64,000 bases of DNA. It comes from Oscheius tipulae. Lineage: Eukaryota > Nematoda > Chromadorea > Rhabditida > Rhabditidae. Positions 1-11,754 of this stretch are shown here, piece after piece. Made by a program: the position numbers and the translations under genes. How positions within the stretch are numbered: position 1 is the first letter of the stretch; the number at the start of each line of letters is the position of its first letter. The notes below the pieces were generated by a model. It saw only the letters and a program-made list of their open reading frames with translations. It had not been told where the DNA came from and ran no database searches. The stretch is from positions 7,006,001 through 7,070,000 of the forward strand of contig JASJZH010000006.1 in assembly GCA_037178975.1 (NCBI GenBank), written 5' to 3'.

Positions 1-286
1 TTTTTGCCCTTTCTCGTTTTCTATCCAATGGAAAAAGGCATTCGTTACTACGACAGATTTACTTTTACCGATTCAAAAAAATATTTCCTACAGCATGATC
101 AAGGTTTCGTCGGCTTGAATTTAACCTGGGTGTCTCAGAGGATCAATCTGTGTGTGTGAATCTCTTACGTTAAAACTAAAATCTAGCTATCCCTGAAAGT
201 AAGCTGCCTCCACGTCTTGTGATCATTTGGCAAGGAACAAACTGCTCATTCGATTAAGGAATGACAAACATCAATTCATAGTTTAC

Positions 287-391
287 CTGTTCAAGAAGCA
301 GCGTCTTCTTCCCCAACTTCTGTGAATGATACGCGGCACACGAACCAAAGATACCTGCTCCGACGACAATTACATCATAGTGAGTGGACAT
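287..391 (-). CDS. FAD-dependent oxidoreductase, sarcosine-oxidase-like, first exon (partial)
   Basis: The exon reads 35 codons from an ATG at 391 to a GTAAAC donor at 286. It encodes [18 protein letters not shown] followed by an amphipathic helix and a strand ending LLLEQ. This is the N-terminal Rossmann beta-alpha-beta that binds the ADP part of FAD (GAGIFG fingerprint), in the form typical of the sarcosine oxidase / pipecolate oxidase (PIPOX) family. Known members oxidise N-methyl or cyclic amino acids, often in peroxisomes. An acceptor, TTTCTTACAG, ends seven bases before the ATG, so the message is probably trans-spliced there. The rest of the gene lies left of position 287 or outside the window; I could not recognise the second exon in the first 280 bases. 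Other GMC-type or D-amino-acid oxidase relatives share this motif, so the subfamily is tentative. Confidence 0.7.
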
Positions 392-1083
392 TGCAAGGCT
401 GTAAGAAATCAAAGGATGGTGAGTTCAACGCGCTGGTTGTTTAAAATTCCCTGTGTCACACCAGGAACAAAAGAGATCACGTGAAGACTGAAAGCTAAAA
501 GATAAAGGCACATATTAAGACGACCGATTCACTGAAGTAGCATTATCTTATCAAAACAAGCCAGCAGTAGCGTCTAAAATCACTATGGAAGGCATATCAA
601 AAGACTCGTGGCAGTGGTCAAGAAAGAAGCGATTGTCAAAAAAGGTTTCACTTCCCGTGCAATCAATAGAGCAATCAGTTTTACTTACAAAGACTTTTCC
701 CACGGAAACTATACCTCTGTTGGTACCCAAAGATGGAACGTTGAAGAGAGAGACGTAGTAGCTGCATTTGAATGTGCTCAGTGCGAAACGGTCAAAAGAT
801 CAGCCATTGGTTTCAGTGACAAACCTCGCTTTCTCTGCTTTCGCTTGTGAGGCCAAGCCGAGCTGTTTACAAGCGATGTGCCTGAGATTGCGCAATCGCG
901 CGTAAAGTGAGTCAGCGTTCGGAGCCAGGGTCCGATGTTGATGACTATATTTAACGACATGTTGATAGGCATCACAAGATGTCCAACATTTCGAGGCAAC
1001 GATCAAAAAAGGATCCAAGCTAAAGATGTTGGAAGCTTATGCTGGCGTTGCTCAAATGGCGTCTCTTGTGTAGGGACTGTCTA
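392..1083. other. Gene-free stretch upstream of the oxidase
   Basis: I see only short unsupported reading frames here and no domain, tRNA or repeat. It contains the upstream region of the minus-strand oxidase and ends at the TA target dinucleotide (1082-1083) of the mariner element. Confidence 0.5.
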
Positions 1084-1112
1084 CAGGGTGGCCCATAATT
1101 ACGTTGATAAGG
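1084..1112 (+). repeat. Left terminal inverted repeat of the mariner element
   Basis: Starts CAGGGTGGCCCATAATTACG and continues to 1112. It matches the reverse complement of 2151-2179 at 27 of 29 positions. Confidence 0.9.
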
Positions 1113-1233
1113 CGCGCTCGCGCGGAAATGCAATTTTTTCGACTTCTGTGTTTCTAATCTTTTTTACTTTTGTTTGATAATGTTTTTTACTATATTTCCA
1201 ATTGTTTTTTGCGTTATACGTCCTAACTTTCAG

Positions 1234-2060
1234 AAAGACGAAGCCGTCGCCGACGCGGAAGACCTGTTTCTGCTTCAATCAAAACAGCTATCAAGAACAT
1301 GCGCGAACGTCTTCGTCGCAACCCGGCGCGCCCTATCCGCAAGTTGTCAAAGGAGATGTCCATTTCTCGAACTTCGTTGCAACGAATTGTCAAGAATCGT
1401 CTAGCGATGAAAGCGTACAAGCAGACTAGAAGCCAATTTCTTTCTGTTGCTGCAAAAATCAAGAGAATAGTCTGTGCCAAGGAGTTGCTTAGTTCACCAT
1501 CGAACATGCTCTGAACAAGCAAAATGATAGAGTCTACGCAATTTCTCAGCCAAATGTGACCGTACAGCGAACTGGTTTTCCGAAAAGTGTGATGGTCTTT
1601 GCCGGAATCATCTCAGATGGAAAAAAGCCTCTCATCTTCGTTCCACAGGGAATCAAAGTCAATGGAAACAATTATCTCGATATGCTGAGGACTCAACGTT
1701 TGCCCTGGGCCAAGAAACACTTCAAGAAAAGGTCCTTCCAACAAGATGGGGCGCTCGCCCACAAGCACAACGCCGTCCAGTACTGGTGTCAGCAGAGCTT
1801 CCCGGACTTCGTCACTTTAAATCAATGGCCACCGTCATCCCTTGACCTCAATCCTATGAACTACTCAATCTGGAGCGTTCCAAGTCTCTCTCGAGTCCAA
1901 GGCATGCTCCAAACCCCATCTGGACATCGATTCGCTGAAGAAATCCCTGGAAAAGGCCTGGAGTGAGCTCGATGATGCCTACCTGCGTGCCACCGTCGAC
2001 GCCTTCCCCAAACGTCTCAAGGCCTGTGTCGATGCTAACGGCGATATCTTTGAACTTTAA
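1234..2060 (+). pseudogene. Degenerate mariner transposase
   Basis: The reading starts with a basic GRPVS hook-like stretch, then a helix-turn-helix region (IRKLSKEMSISRTSLQRIVK). The frame then jumps: the segment expected to hold the first catalytic Asp (usually TDEKxF) is missing between KELL and FTIEHALN, so a deletion with a frame change has removed it. The second motif is intact (QQDGALAH, second Asp). The third motif reads DLNPMNYSIWS, with Asn where the third catalytic Asp (MDYS) is expected. A further frame change follows, and the last stretch (KKSLEKAWSELDD to DANGDIFEL) ends at a TAA at 2058-2060. At least two frame breaks and two lost catalytic residues make this a clear pseudogene of a plain DNA transposon. 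Confidence 0.85.
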
Positions 2061-2150
2061 CGTACAATTATGTTCAGTTTTTTATTAAGAATAAAACTTT
2101 TATGGTCGTTTTTCTTGTTCTGTTCTATTTTTGTTTTCACGGAACTTTTA

Positions 2151-2179
2151 CCTTGTCAACGTAAGTATGGGCCACCCTG
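2151..2179 (-). repeat. Right terminal inverted repeat of the mariner element
   Basis: On the minus strand it reads CAGGGTGGCCCATACTTACG and onward, the partner of 1084-1112. It is followed directly by the TA target dinucleotide. Confidence 0.9.
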
Positions 2180-2181
2180 TA

Positions 2182-2672
2182 TGTTCTTCCGATTGCGTAC
2201 TTCTTTAATCTAGGTGAACCTGCTCAGAAAAAGATACAGAAGTTCAGTATAGCTAAGCTCAATCCTGAATAGACTAATTCATCTCTCTCATGACTTGTCT
2301 CTCATTTTTTCTCTATCATCTGCACGTTGCACTGACATCAGAGAATGACTTTATCATGTTTTCTACTACCAATGCAGTACGCAACTGATCAAATTGGGCT
2401 ATTCTGAGCCTCGAGTGGATACAGACGTAATCAGTCATGTCTCCAGACGTGTTCCCATTTGAATAGTCCTGAAACACCCACAAATTTATGACTTCCCTGT
2501 TTCTTCAAGAAACCTAATTGGTCTAGTCTCCGTCCGTATAACTTATTTCCATCCACAGAGGTATTACCTTGTTGCGGAGATAATACCTGCCACCATTTCT
2601 TGAAAGTCTTTTCCGCGGGCGTAATTGGCGCTTTCTGCTCTCTCAACTTGTAGGTTTTTTGCGTTTTCAGCA
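2182..2672. other. Gene-free spacer before the GPCR
   Basis: No supported coding sequence. The last ten bases before the GPCR start are an acceptor-like GCGTTTTCAG (2661-2670), the likely trans-splice site of the next gene. Confidence 0.5.
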
Positions 2673-3940
2673 ATGAACGATACGGAGATACGCTTCACAA
2701 AAACTCCTACCTTCACGATTGACATGGTAAGTTACTCTTTTTTCATAATGTGGTTCACTTTTAAGGTCTCAGTTAGCCTCTATGTTGTCGAAGGATTTTT
2801 CATAATGCTTATAAACGCGGCTCTTTTTTTAAGAATTATTTCTATACCTCAAATTAGGTGTCAAAAAGAGTACGAACAGTCTATTTCCTTGCAAATGTGT
2901 TTATAGATTTGCTATAATGGCAGCTTGTGTACTATTTGACAGCATTTTTGGTGCTACATACTTCACCAGCGGAGTCTGGAGGACTTTTGTATTCTTTAAT
3001 TTTGACTGTTTGTTAGCTTTGATCACATTCCAAGGAACGTTTACAGTTATCCCCGCCATGACACGCTGGCAATGTTTCAACACACCTCAAGTAATACTGT
3101 TTACCATTATAACACCGGCAGCAGGTATCCAATGCCAAAGATTGGAAGAGCAAAAGATTTCAGGGTACTTGTTAATATTAACGGCTCTAGATCGGCTCTT
3201 CTGTGTTTTCCTACCCATTCGATATATCAAAACCCCTGTTTACTTCTGCTACGCGGTTATGATTTTGCCTTATATTTTCGATATTCCAACATTTGTCTTA
3301 TCGTGGAATGGTTCCGCTCAGGATGCGAAGAACTACTCAGTATAACTTTATACACGAAAATAAGTTAACTGATTCAGGTCAACATGCTCTGTTTGATGCC
3401 TTCGGGAGTGCCATTACAGTTGTATACGGATATGAGAATGATCCGAATTGTTTGCTGTTTACTAGTAGTCATAATGTACATTCCTGTGGGTGTCAGAATG
3501 TATATGGTAACCGGTTTTTCTGAATCTGTGAAAGTAGTGTTCAGATTTTACACCGGCACAAGATTCAAACTGGAATGAGTTCTCATACACAAAAGAAACT
3601 ACTGAAATTGACTGCTACACTCATTCTCTTAACGGTTAATACCTTGATTTTCTTTACTGTCCCGGACCTCATAACTTATTACAACCCCACAGTACCTACC
3701 TTTGTGTTTTATGTCATGAATTTGAACAAAGTAAGTGGTAAAAAGAACAAGGGGACATGGTCCATTCAGGGTGTCATCAATCTGATCGCTATCTTTGCTA
3801 CTCAGAAGCCAATGCGAAGACTGGTATACAAATCCTCCTCCAAAGTTGGTATCTCTACCGTACAGGTTAAAACTCTGACTACCTTCATATCCCGAAAAGC
3901 TTCCAAAAGTGTCAATCCCGCAACGATCATAATCCAATAA
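2673..3940 (+). CDS. Seven-transmembrane receptor, nematode chemoreceptor (Srsx-like)
   Basis: Exons 2673-2726, 2766-2869, 2907-3124, 3164-3339, 3378-3506, 3545-3730 and 3770-3940 join in phase to give 345 residues; the six introns are 37-39 nt. Visible features are a short N-terminus, TM1 after VSVSLYVVEGFF, TM2 (FAIMAACVLFDSIFG), a Trp-Cys pair in loop 1 (RWQCF), TM3 ending in the DRL variant of the DRY motif (TALDRLFCVFLPIRY), TM4, TM5 (CCLLVVIMYIPVGV), a basic third inner loop, TM6 (LLKLTATLILLTVN) and TM7 (GVINLIAIFATQKP). The DRL plus P-I-R-Y pattern resembles nematode Srsx-type rhodopsin-like receptors, which sense small molecules at sensory neuron cilia; the ligand is unknown. The intron at 3125-3163 is a multiple of three and open, but removing it gives a cleaner TM3. 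An acceptor lies two bases before the ATG. Confidence 0.8.
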
Positions 3941-4203
3941 AAGGTACAATAGATAATCTGCTAACCAGTTGTATCGCAATGATCTGTGAACTGGCTTGGT
4001 CTCCTTCCCTCTCGTAAAACAACCTTCGCGAAATCTCAAATTCAATGGGGACTTAAATGAGTGTGTAACGAGTGCAGAGGGTCGGAAGGTCCTCCGGGAT
4101 TACGGAGAAGCCGCGCAGCGGTCGCCAAAACGATGACCGCTATCATGTGCTGCTGGGAACGCAGTGACACCTAGATGGTGCTACTACTAGACCTATTACA
4201 GTC

Positions 4204-6492
4204 ATGGTCCGCTGGAAACTCTCCATACTTTCATGGTCTCTATTCCTAATTACTCGCTCCAGTCCAGATGAATATCGTCTCCTCTCAGACCTTCGTCACA
4301 ATTACGATCCTTACGAGAGGCCTGTAGCCAATTCTAGCGATCCACTCGTAGTCTCTGTCAAAATCTACTTGCAACAGATACTTGACGTGGTAACTCTTGG
4401 TTTGTTACTTATAAGGAGAAGTTCAGGACGAGAAGAATCAGGTTATAACCATTGTGGCGTGGATTGAATACCAGTGGAAAGATTACAAATTGACTTGGGA
4501 GCCAGAAGAGTATGGTGGTATTAAAGATATTCGTATTCCTGGAGGTGTTAATGCAATTTGGAAACCAGATGTGCTTCTATATAACAGGTACGCACCACCT
4601 ATCGTTCTGACATTGTATATGCAGTTTTTAAATCATGTTGTGGAGTTTGCAAGACAGAACAAAAGCTCAATCAAAGTTGGAAACATTGATGTTTGCGATT
4701 TTTTCCAGCTCCTGAATGCGCATGCGATTGCTTGTTTGGCAATGACTTGTTCCTTTACAGCTTCTTGTTTTACCCAGAATCAGTTTTCAGTGCCGATGAG
4801 AATTTCGATTCCACATACCCAGTGAACTTCGTTGTCAACAGTAATGGGCACGTATCCCAAGTCCCTCCAGGAATCCTCAAGTTGTCCTGCAAAATCGACA
4901 TCACGTACTTTCCCTTTGATGACCAAATGTGCCACTTGAAGGTGGGTCGAGATGTTTGTGTGTGCTATGTGCAGATGAGTCATTAGTAGGACTCATGTGC
5001 CCGTACGGAATTGATTGCTGTCATTCATCAATCCGGATTGCGCAGAAGCCTTCAAGAAAAGTCTTTTGCAGTTCGGCTCCTGGACATATAGTGGCAACTT
5101 CATCGATTTGAGAATTAATGGTCCTGAAGGGGCGAACATTTCTCAACAGGGAATGGATATATCCTATTATGTAGAAAATGGAGAGTGGAATCTACTCGGT
5201 GGGCTAGTCGTTTTTTGAGGTAACTCGATTCCTTTGCAGCCGTTCCAGCACGGAACGAAACGTATTACTTTGATGATCAACCATATCCCTCAATTTATTT
5301 TTACCTAGTCATTCAGAGGAGAACGCTCTACTACGGTAGGAAGATTACATTCGTCTGAAAATGTATGTTTCAGGTTTGAATCTAATCATTCCTTCATTGC
5401 TCATATCCTTAATGACCGTTCTCGGGTTTACGTTGCCTCCAGACGCTGGAGAGAAGATTACGCTAGGTAGGGTCCTTTGAATGAAAAGTATTCATAATTT
5501 GAGAAATTACGATACTGCTCTCGGTTTGTTTCTTCTTGAGTATGGTAGCCGACATGACACCTCCCACATCCGAAGCTGTTCCTCTGATAGGAGCATTTTT
5601 CTCCTGTTGCATGCTTGTTGTGTCAGCCTCGGTCGTATTCACCGTACTTGTTCTTAATCTCCACAACAGAAAGCCAGAAACTCATGAAATGAGTCCTCTC
5701 GTAAGTCTTTCCTGAGATCTTGCGAAGACTGTTCCAGCTCCGTAATTGCCTTCTTCGTTGGCTGCCCTGGCTTCTGATGATGCGCCGGCCAGGTACTACC
5801 ATCTTCAATAGGAAGCTTTTGATGGTAATAGTGTCTTTTCAACGATGAAAATGTGCTAAATTAGGCCGAGAGGGCGGAAGAAAATGCTCGGAAAGATCAG
5901 ATGAAAGATAAGAATGGAGCAGCAAAAACGGGACCTTCCACATCTGATAGCATGACCCTCATCAAGGGCATCCATTTGCCGAGACCTGGGTCAATCTCCT
6001 TAGATATCGACTCACCAGGTGTTCACTGAATCTGAGAAGAGTTTTGAATAACTTTTCAGGTATGAAAGTCTGCCAGAATCACATAATGACTTCTTCGATG
6101 CCGCCAACGAGTACAATAATGAAGAAACCTCCAGCGTACAAGATTCATCCAGTATACGAATTAGACCATGAACGTAACATATTGCCACATTCCGCAACCT
6201 TATCAATTTCAGATCAAGTAACCGGAGAAATGAGCAAGTGTATGCAGAAGGCATGTATGGAGTTGAAAACCATTTCATCGCAGATCAAAGTCATGAGAAA
6301 AAGGATGGACGAGGATGAGCGGGTGAGACCTTTTATCTGCTACATCCACTGTGGATCTAGGATGAACAAGCTGCAAACGATTGGAAGTTTGCTGCAGCTG
6401 TCGTCGACCGCCTATGTCTGTATGTATTCACAATCTTCATTATCGTCTCTACGTGTGGAATCATGTTTAGTTCACCTCATTTAATAGCATAA
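4204..6492 (+). CDS. Nicotinic acetylcholine receptor subunit, non-alpha, ACR-type
   Basis: Eleven exons (4204-4389, 4427-4587, 4791-4941, 5072-5198, 5240-5335, 5374-5466, 5504-5700, 5738-5824, 5865-6018, 6060-6322, 6361-6492) join in phase to 548 residues. There is a signal peptide, ligand-domain loop A (WKPDVLLYN), the Cys-loop ([15 protein letters not shown], 13 residues between cysteines), loop B (WTYSG), then loop C ([15 protein letters not shown]). M1 follows RRTLYYG; M2 starts after GEKITL with the Glu of cation-selective channels; then M3, a long cytoplasmic loop with the helix [10 protein letters not shown], and M4 near the C-terminus ([16 protein letters not shown]). Loop C lacks the adjacent cysteine pair of alpha subunits, so this subunit would give the complementary face or work in heteromers, as in the ACR-16-related non-alpha group. 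Family assignment is firm; orthology is not. An acceptor (CTATTACAG) precedes the ATG by two bases. Ends 145 bp from the convergent RING gene. Confidence 0.93.
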
Positions 6493-6637
6493 AGTGAAGG
6501 TATTGGATAATGTTTGGCAGAAGCTCACCGAAAAGAGTAAAACAACGACACGTACAGGATAGATTAGTAGGGGATTTTAACAAAACAATAGGGAGACCGA
6601 ATCACAACATATTGAAAAGAACACGTAAAAGTACAAG

Positions 6638-9600
6638 TTAATCATCAGCTTCTTCTCCCTCATCTTCTTCATCATCACTTTCCTCTTGTTTTTCCTCGTT
6701 CTCTTCTTCCTTCACTTCCTTTTTCTCTTCCTCTTCATCTTCTTCGTCCTCGTCCTCGTCCTCTTCTTCTTCCTCCTTTTTGTCCACCCCTTCGTCGCTA
6801 GAGGAACCGCTGTATCTCGGTCGTTTCTCAATAGAACTACGATAGCGCCTGAGACGTCTTTTTCTGAGCGACGGAATGCCTCGCGGAACCGTCAAATCAG
6901 TCTCTTGATCACACTTGAGATCATGGATGGAAAAGACCAAAACCAGGCGACCTCCTTTTTTCAGTTTAGCCTGTTTTCGCAGCTGAATTTTTTTTGTAGA
7001 GGATAAACAAACTTTCACCTACGTCTCCGATTTTAACATTTAAGTCCAATCGAACATGAGGAGTGTTGATGAAGAAGGCAGTGACCTTTCTAGACAGGCG
7101 ACGTCCCGTGGCAGCTCCCTGAAAATCAATGATAAAAGGTTTCATGGGATGTTACCTGAAGAGTTGGAGCTGACGGCGGTGGAGGAGGAGGTGGCGGCGG
7201 AGGCTGTGGCTGCTGTTGCATGATAATCGGTTCAACCTGCTGAAGATATGGCCTTCCATCTCGACTGGTCATTGGCTTCAAGAAGGTGGGAGCTTGTGGA
7301 GCTCCGTTAATTCCTCCCTTGGGTGGAGTTATGGCCAGAATGTTGCCTCCTAAAGTGGATGCCTGAAAAATGTCTTTGAAAACAAAGCCGATGCTTCTTA
7401 CATGTAGAGGGATACACTTTCCATCCGGGGTCAGCTGCATATACTGAATGTGATCTCCTTGAGTCACAACAGGAACAAGATTGATCGGGGCATCGTTGAC
7501 GGAAGTGGATGGTCCTGAATTGAAACTTCGTGGAATACTAAACTCTTCGTTACCTGACAACTTGATGGTTTGAAAACCAGTTCTTGCGGCTCCTCCAATT
7601 GGAGCAGGATAGAGTAGCGAAGGACGTAGTCCAGGAACTCCCGTCAAAGTTGCTCCCGGTGGCAATGCTCTAGCCAGTGCAATGGCGTTTGCCTGAGTGA
7701 GTCCATTGGCAAGAACTCGAGGCTGTAAAGCAGGTCGTTTTGCCGGCTCGTGGCCCATCATTCTGTGCAAAAGACCTTCTTTGCCCTCCAAGTTCAGCAG
7801 CGGATTTGTATTCACAACCGGCTGATTAGGCGGCGGAGTGAAAAACTTGTCGACCTCTGGGTTAGGCTCATTGAGCTTGACAGATGGTCGACCAATTGGA
7901 GTCAGAAGCGGGGGACCATCAACAGACCCCGGGGTCGGTAGAGCTGGAGCGGATTGTTTAGTCGATTCAACCGAGGTAGGAGTTTTCATCGAAGTGGGTA
8001 TCAGCATAGCCGGGGCACTGTGGATAATAGGAGTTTGTCCATTCGTCAGAGAAACCAACGGTGAAACTAATGGTACATGTTGAGACGTGTTAGTTAAGGT
8101 GGTAGGTGTTGATGGCTGGTACGGGGCAACAGCAAGCGTCGGTCTTCCACTGATGCCGTTCATTGGAGTTGAGTTGATGAGAGTCAAGACGGTAGAACTG
8201 GCTGACCTGGGAGCCCCAAGTTCTTGCTTACTGCATGACTGACGAGGATTTCTTGGTTTGTACTGGTACGCCTTAACCTCAAAGCCTTTAAAAGCGAAAA
8301 AAATAGAAATCCCACATTTTTTCCTTTGGGCTTCTCCGGAGACTCTGTAATGTTGATTGCATGTTGAAGCTGCACAACCTGAGCCTCATCCATGACGATA
8401 GGATTAATCTTGATTCCCATGTTCATCGTCTTGATTGCAAGGTCGCGAACAGTCGGGGTTCGATTCTATATTGCAATGTTCTGTGAAGTACGCAATAAAG
8501 TGTACCTGGTAGATGGAAATCTCTTTAGGAAGAACTGACGGTGCAGAGGGAGGCTGCTGTAGAGCAGGTTTCACAGGTGACTTTACTTGTCCAGGCAGTT
8601 GTGTCTGCTATATTGTTGTAAACAGGAAATATACTTGTATTCTTACATCGGTACACTGGATAACCTCGACGTTCTTTCCACTACCATGCCAGAGTACCGG
8701 ATGCAGGTTTACACGAAACTGAAAATACCATATGGTGACTGCAAAACTTGTTTTGTACCCTCTTCTTGACGTATTGGAGTTTCAAACTCCTCAGCAGAGC
8801 AATTTTACGATATACATAGTCTTGGATGTGCCCAACTGAACTTTGTTAAAGAGATAGAGTCAAAACAAACTTGTGGCATGTTTGGGTGCACCGAGATAGC
8901 AGCGTTTGAGGTCCTTAAACGGGATCGCACATTGCGTCGAAGATTCTCGGAGCAGTTGCAGAGGTTCTCCCCATTCTTTCTTCCATCTGCGGGCCATTCT
9001 ATCAAAAACTACTCTTTCCGTATTCCTTGTTTTGGCCTTGACCCCACTTCGTACATTGCCTTCCTCATCGTACAAGAGTCGCTAAAATTTGAATTTGAAA
9101 ACAGAAAATAGCATGCTTACCCAATCCTTTCTTGGCTTTCTGTAGTTGGAAGGATAGTCAAACGGGAACTGACAGAACTTTGGAGGTGGCTCGTCGTCAT
9201 CAGAAGAGCTCGAAAACTCGGATAGCTCCAGGTTCTCTTCGAGCTGGGTAGTGAAGAACTTGTGAAGTGAAATCTTCTTCTCTCGCTTTGACAAGAACGG
9301 ATCATTACCAATTCTTCTCCTGGCCTGAAAGATAACGATGTAAAAGAAAGTTGTTGAATACTACCTTTCCCATCAACTTATGGTCTCGCAGCCTTGTGGG
9401 CGTCAGACCCAGTGGATGAGGAACGGGCTCGTTTTTTGGCCATTCAATGTCCTTGTTGAACTAAAAGTTAAAATTAAAGCTAACAATGATGCTTACCCAA
9501 AATGTTTTGTAAACCATGTTCTGCAGCGGTTTTTGAAGATTCAGCGGATTCCAACGCGGCGGAAGCTGAAGAAAAACATAGTCAGTTACAAAAATTTGTC

Positions 9601-10806
9601 TTACATAAGTAGCAAACCGAGGCGATTGTTTGACAGGGAGCATCCAATCTTCCACATCGTGAACACCTGCCTTTAATCCATCTCTATTGGTCTCCAACAG
9701 GAGATTTCGAGAGTTTTGAGGAGGCATATCACCAACGATATCAAACAATTGGTGCTCTTGCATGTCTGAAATTACGAAATTTGCCAACAAGACGGAGATT
9801 CAAACGTCGCTTAGTTCAAATATTGTTTAATGAAATGGATGTGCGAGGAAGGAATAGCAAAAAACTCGCATTTATACGGAGGACATGCACTGAGAGAGAC
9901 TCGCTTTTGAAGCAATCTCTTTCTCTTCAGCACCTCCTCGTCTTCTATCTTGGCGTCAGCTTCACGTGCAGCTCGAACCCTCTTAATTTCCTTTTCCATG
10001 AACTCCCCAAACTCGTGGCGTTGTTCGCTCAAAGGTTTCACAGGAGGTGGCGTTGGTCGGAAATATGAGCCATCGTCAGGAGAATCGCTGTCCTCTTCTG
10101 ATGTATCTCTCTCGAAGTCTGATAGCTCTTGGTCTTCTCGTTCGGGATCCAAGCATACATAGTTCACTTCATCTTTATTGTAGCGCATCTTAAAATTTGT
10201 TGTAGGAAAAATATACTAATGATTTACTCTTTCAATTATTTTGTCGTATGTCGGATCAGGTTTAGCATCTCCAAGCGCTTTGTCTCCGCATCGAGGACAG
10301 AAACCGTACTTTTCAAGTCTCGGCCTAATACAGTCTTTGCAAAACCGGTGATTGGCGAAGCATGACTAAAATTACAGATTTGATTAGGAGAAAGTGTAAA
10401 CTGACCACAGCATGTGTCTCGTTACAAACCCGTTGACACAAAATGCAGATGAGATCAAGTAGAAAATGATGAGAATGTGGTACATATTTGCTTGGATTGA
10501 GTCGACGAAGATTGTGCGGAAGGTAGAACTCCGACTCGTAATTGAAGAATCTGTTCGGAACAGGAGGCGCATTCGAACACGCCGGAGCAGGGTCCTCTTC
10601 CTCATTTTCTATGTAGTAATCTTGTCTCTCCAAAACAGGAGGAGTGTTTGGGTAACCGTCGTCCTTAACCATTCGCTAGAAAACAATGTACGAAAAGAAC
10701 CCACATCATCTTCATCGATGAGAAGATTCGGAGGACCTTCGTCGTCAGGTTCCTCTTTTATTACTGGATGCTCCGAGGTCGAGGGAGGCTCCTCGGGAGG
10801 CTCCAT
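6638..10806 (-). CDS. spat-3: RING-finger protein, RING1/SPAT-3-like (PRC1 E3 ligase)
   Basis: Starts at ATG 10806 (MEPPEEPPSTSEHPV) and ends at TAA 6638-6640. Early exons are 10676-10806 (tentative 29-nt intron at 10676-10704), 10406-10675, 10228-10365 and left from 10188. The second and third exons together form a C3HC4 RING: CILC, then C-x3-H-x2-C-x2-C in SCFANHRFCKDC, then FCPRC. It is followed by KPDPTYDKIIERM, which matches the PDPNFDALI element after the RING of RING1/RNF2. Known family members mono-ubiquitinate histone H2A in Polycomb complex 1. Downstream come acidic, basic and Ser-rich segments, a long Pro/Thr/Ala-rich region (7130-8190) with a poly-Pro run, and a Glu/Asp-rich tail. 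I could not find a clear RAWUL domain. The join between about 9767 and 9880 is unresolved; other introns are about 36-41 nt. The protein is much longer than vertebrate RING1, more like SPAT-3. Confidence 0.72.
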
Positions 10807-11748
10807 CACCCTTAAATTTTGGTTTTAAAGATATTGAAAAAGTGCAGTCAAGTGAGAAAAAATTTGAAATTTGAATTGAATGCGAGGATTGAGGACGAAT
10901 TAAAGGACTGTTTTGTGGCGAAGCTTAATGTTCATCAGAACACGCCTTGAAGTGATGGTAAAAAGTAAAATAATGTCAAAAAATCTAGGATACAACAGTT
11001 AATTCACAAGACTGTCAAGGTGTCAGTGTTTATATCTGGCTCGGCGCGTTGAGGTAGTGGTCAGTTATAGTCAGCAGGGGCCGCGGCGGGACCCCGTCTC
11101 CCTCATGCCATTTTTCTATTGTGTGTGAAAAGCAAATACGCAGAAATCGATAGCATCCAGTTGTTTCTTATGACTGAGTTTGTTTCTAGGTAACGAGTAA
11201 GGGTCAGACAATTGGTTATTTTTGTGGTAAGGGAAAAAAACAAGAATGATTCAGTGGATTGAGCTGAAAGGTCGGTTAAAGTGGTTGTCCCAAGACTACA
11301 GCCAAGAGTTTCAAGTGGAACGCGTTCTTCTTGGGATCTGTGAGTATTGGAAAAATCTAAAGAACGAGGTGGAAGCTACAGTTGGCGCCCATTGTTTCCT
11401 GGAACAAGTACTAGCAACTGATAGTACAAAAGTGTGGTTGATAGCGGGAAATGTCACATATCATCGTTTGAAGCTTTCTTTTTATTGAAGGTAGTTAGTT
11501 GTGAATACGAACATGAGAAGAAAACCGCAAAACAGGATTGCAAAACAACAAATCTCTCGAGGGCTAATAGAAATGAGGTCAGTTCTTGACTATGCTCTAT
11601 GCAACTGGCTGATATCACCAAAGAAGCAAAACATGCTCAGAAACTCTCTTTTCGCGGAAACCATAAAGGTTGAAAAGAAATAAGAAGTGGAGCAGCTCCA
11701 AAGTCATTTCCGGTAGTAGCTAATGAACTCATTCGATATTAAAGTATC
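10807..11748. other. Gene-free stretch upstream of the RING gene
   Basis: Contains the promoter-side region of the minus-strand RING gene, including a GC-rich patch near 11037-11110, and the region beyond the 3' end of the MAM gene. No supported gene. Confidence 0.5.
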
Positions 11749-11754
11749 TTTATT
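11749..11754 (-). terminator. Poly(A) signal AATAAA of the MAM-domain gene
   Basis: AATAAA on the minus strand, 86 bp downstream of the MAM gene stop codon at 11840-11842. Confidence 0.7.

Larger units (their letters stand above)
1084..2179 (+). mobile_element. Tc1/mariner element, maT (DD37D)-like, defective
   Basis: The element is 1096 bp, bounded by inverted repeats matching at 27 of 29 positions and flanked on both sides by TA (1082-1083 and 2180-2181), the target duplication of Tc1/mariner elements. Between the repeats lies one degenerate transposase gene. The spacing between the second and third catalytic positions is 37 residues, as in the maT clade of mariner-like elements. The ends still look intact, so it could in principle be mobilised in trans by a related active copy, but its own transposase is dead. 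It lies between the oxidase and the GPCR. Confidence 0.9.

Noticed and set aside
3629-4045. 138-codon minus-strand frame opposite the GPCR end
   Set aside because: It is antisense to the last two receptor exons, whose phases and TM6-TM7 motifs are clear.
6650-6790. CT-rich repeat-like tract
   Set aside because: It is the antisense of the Glu/Asp-rich tail of the RING protein, not an independent repeat.
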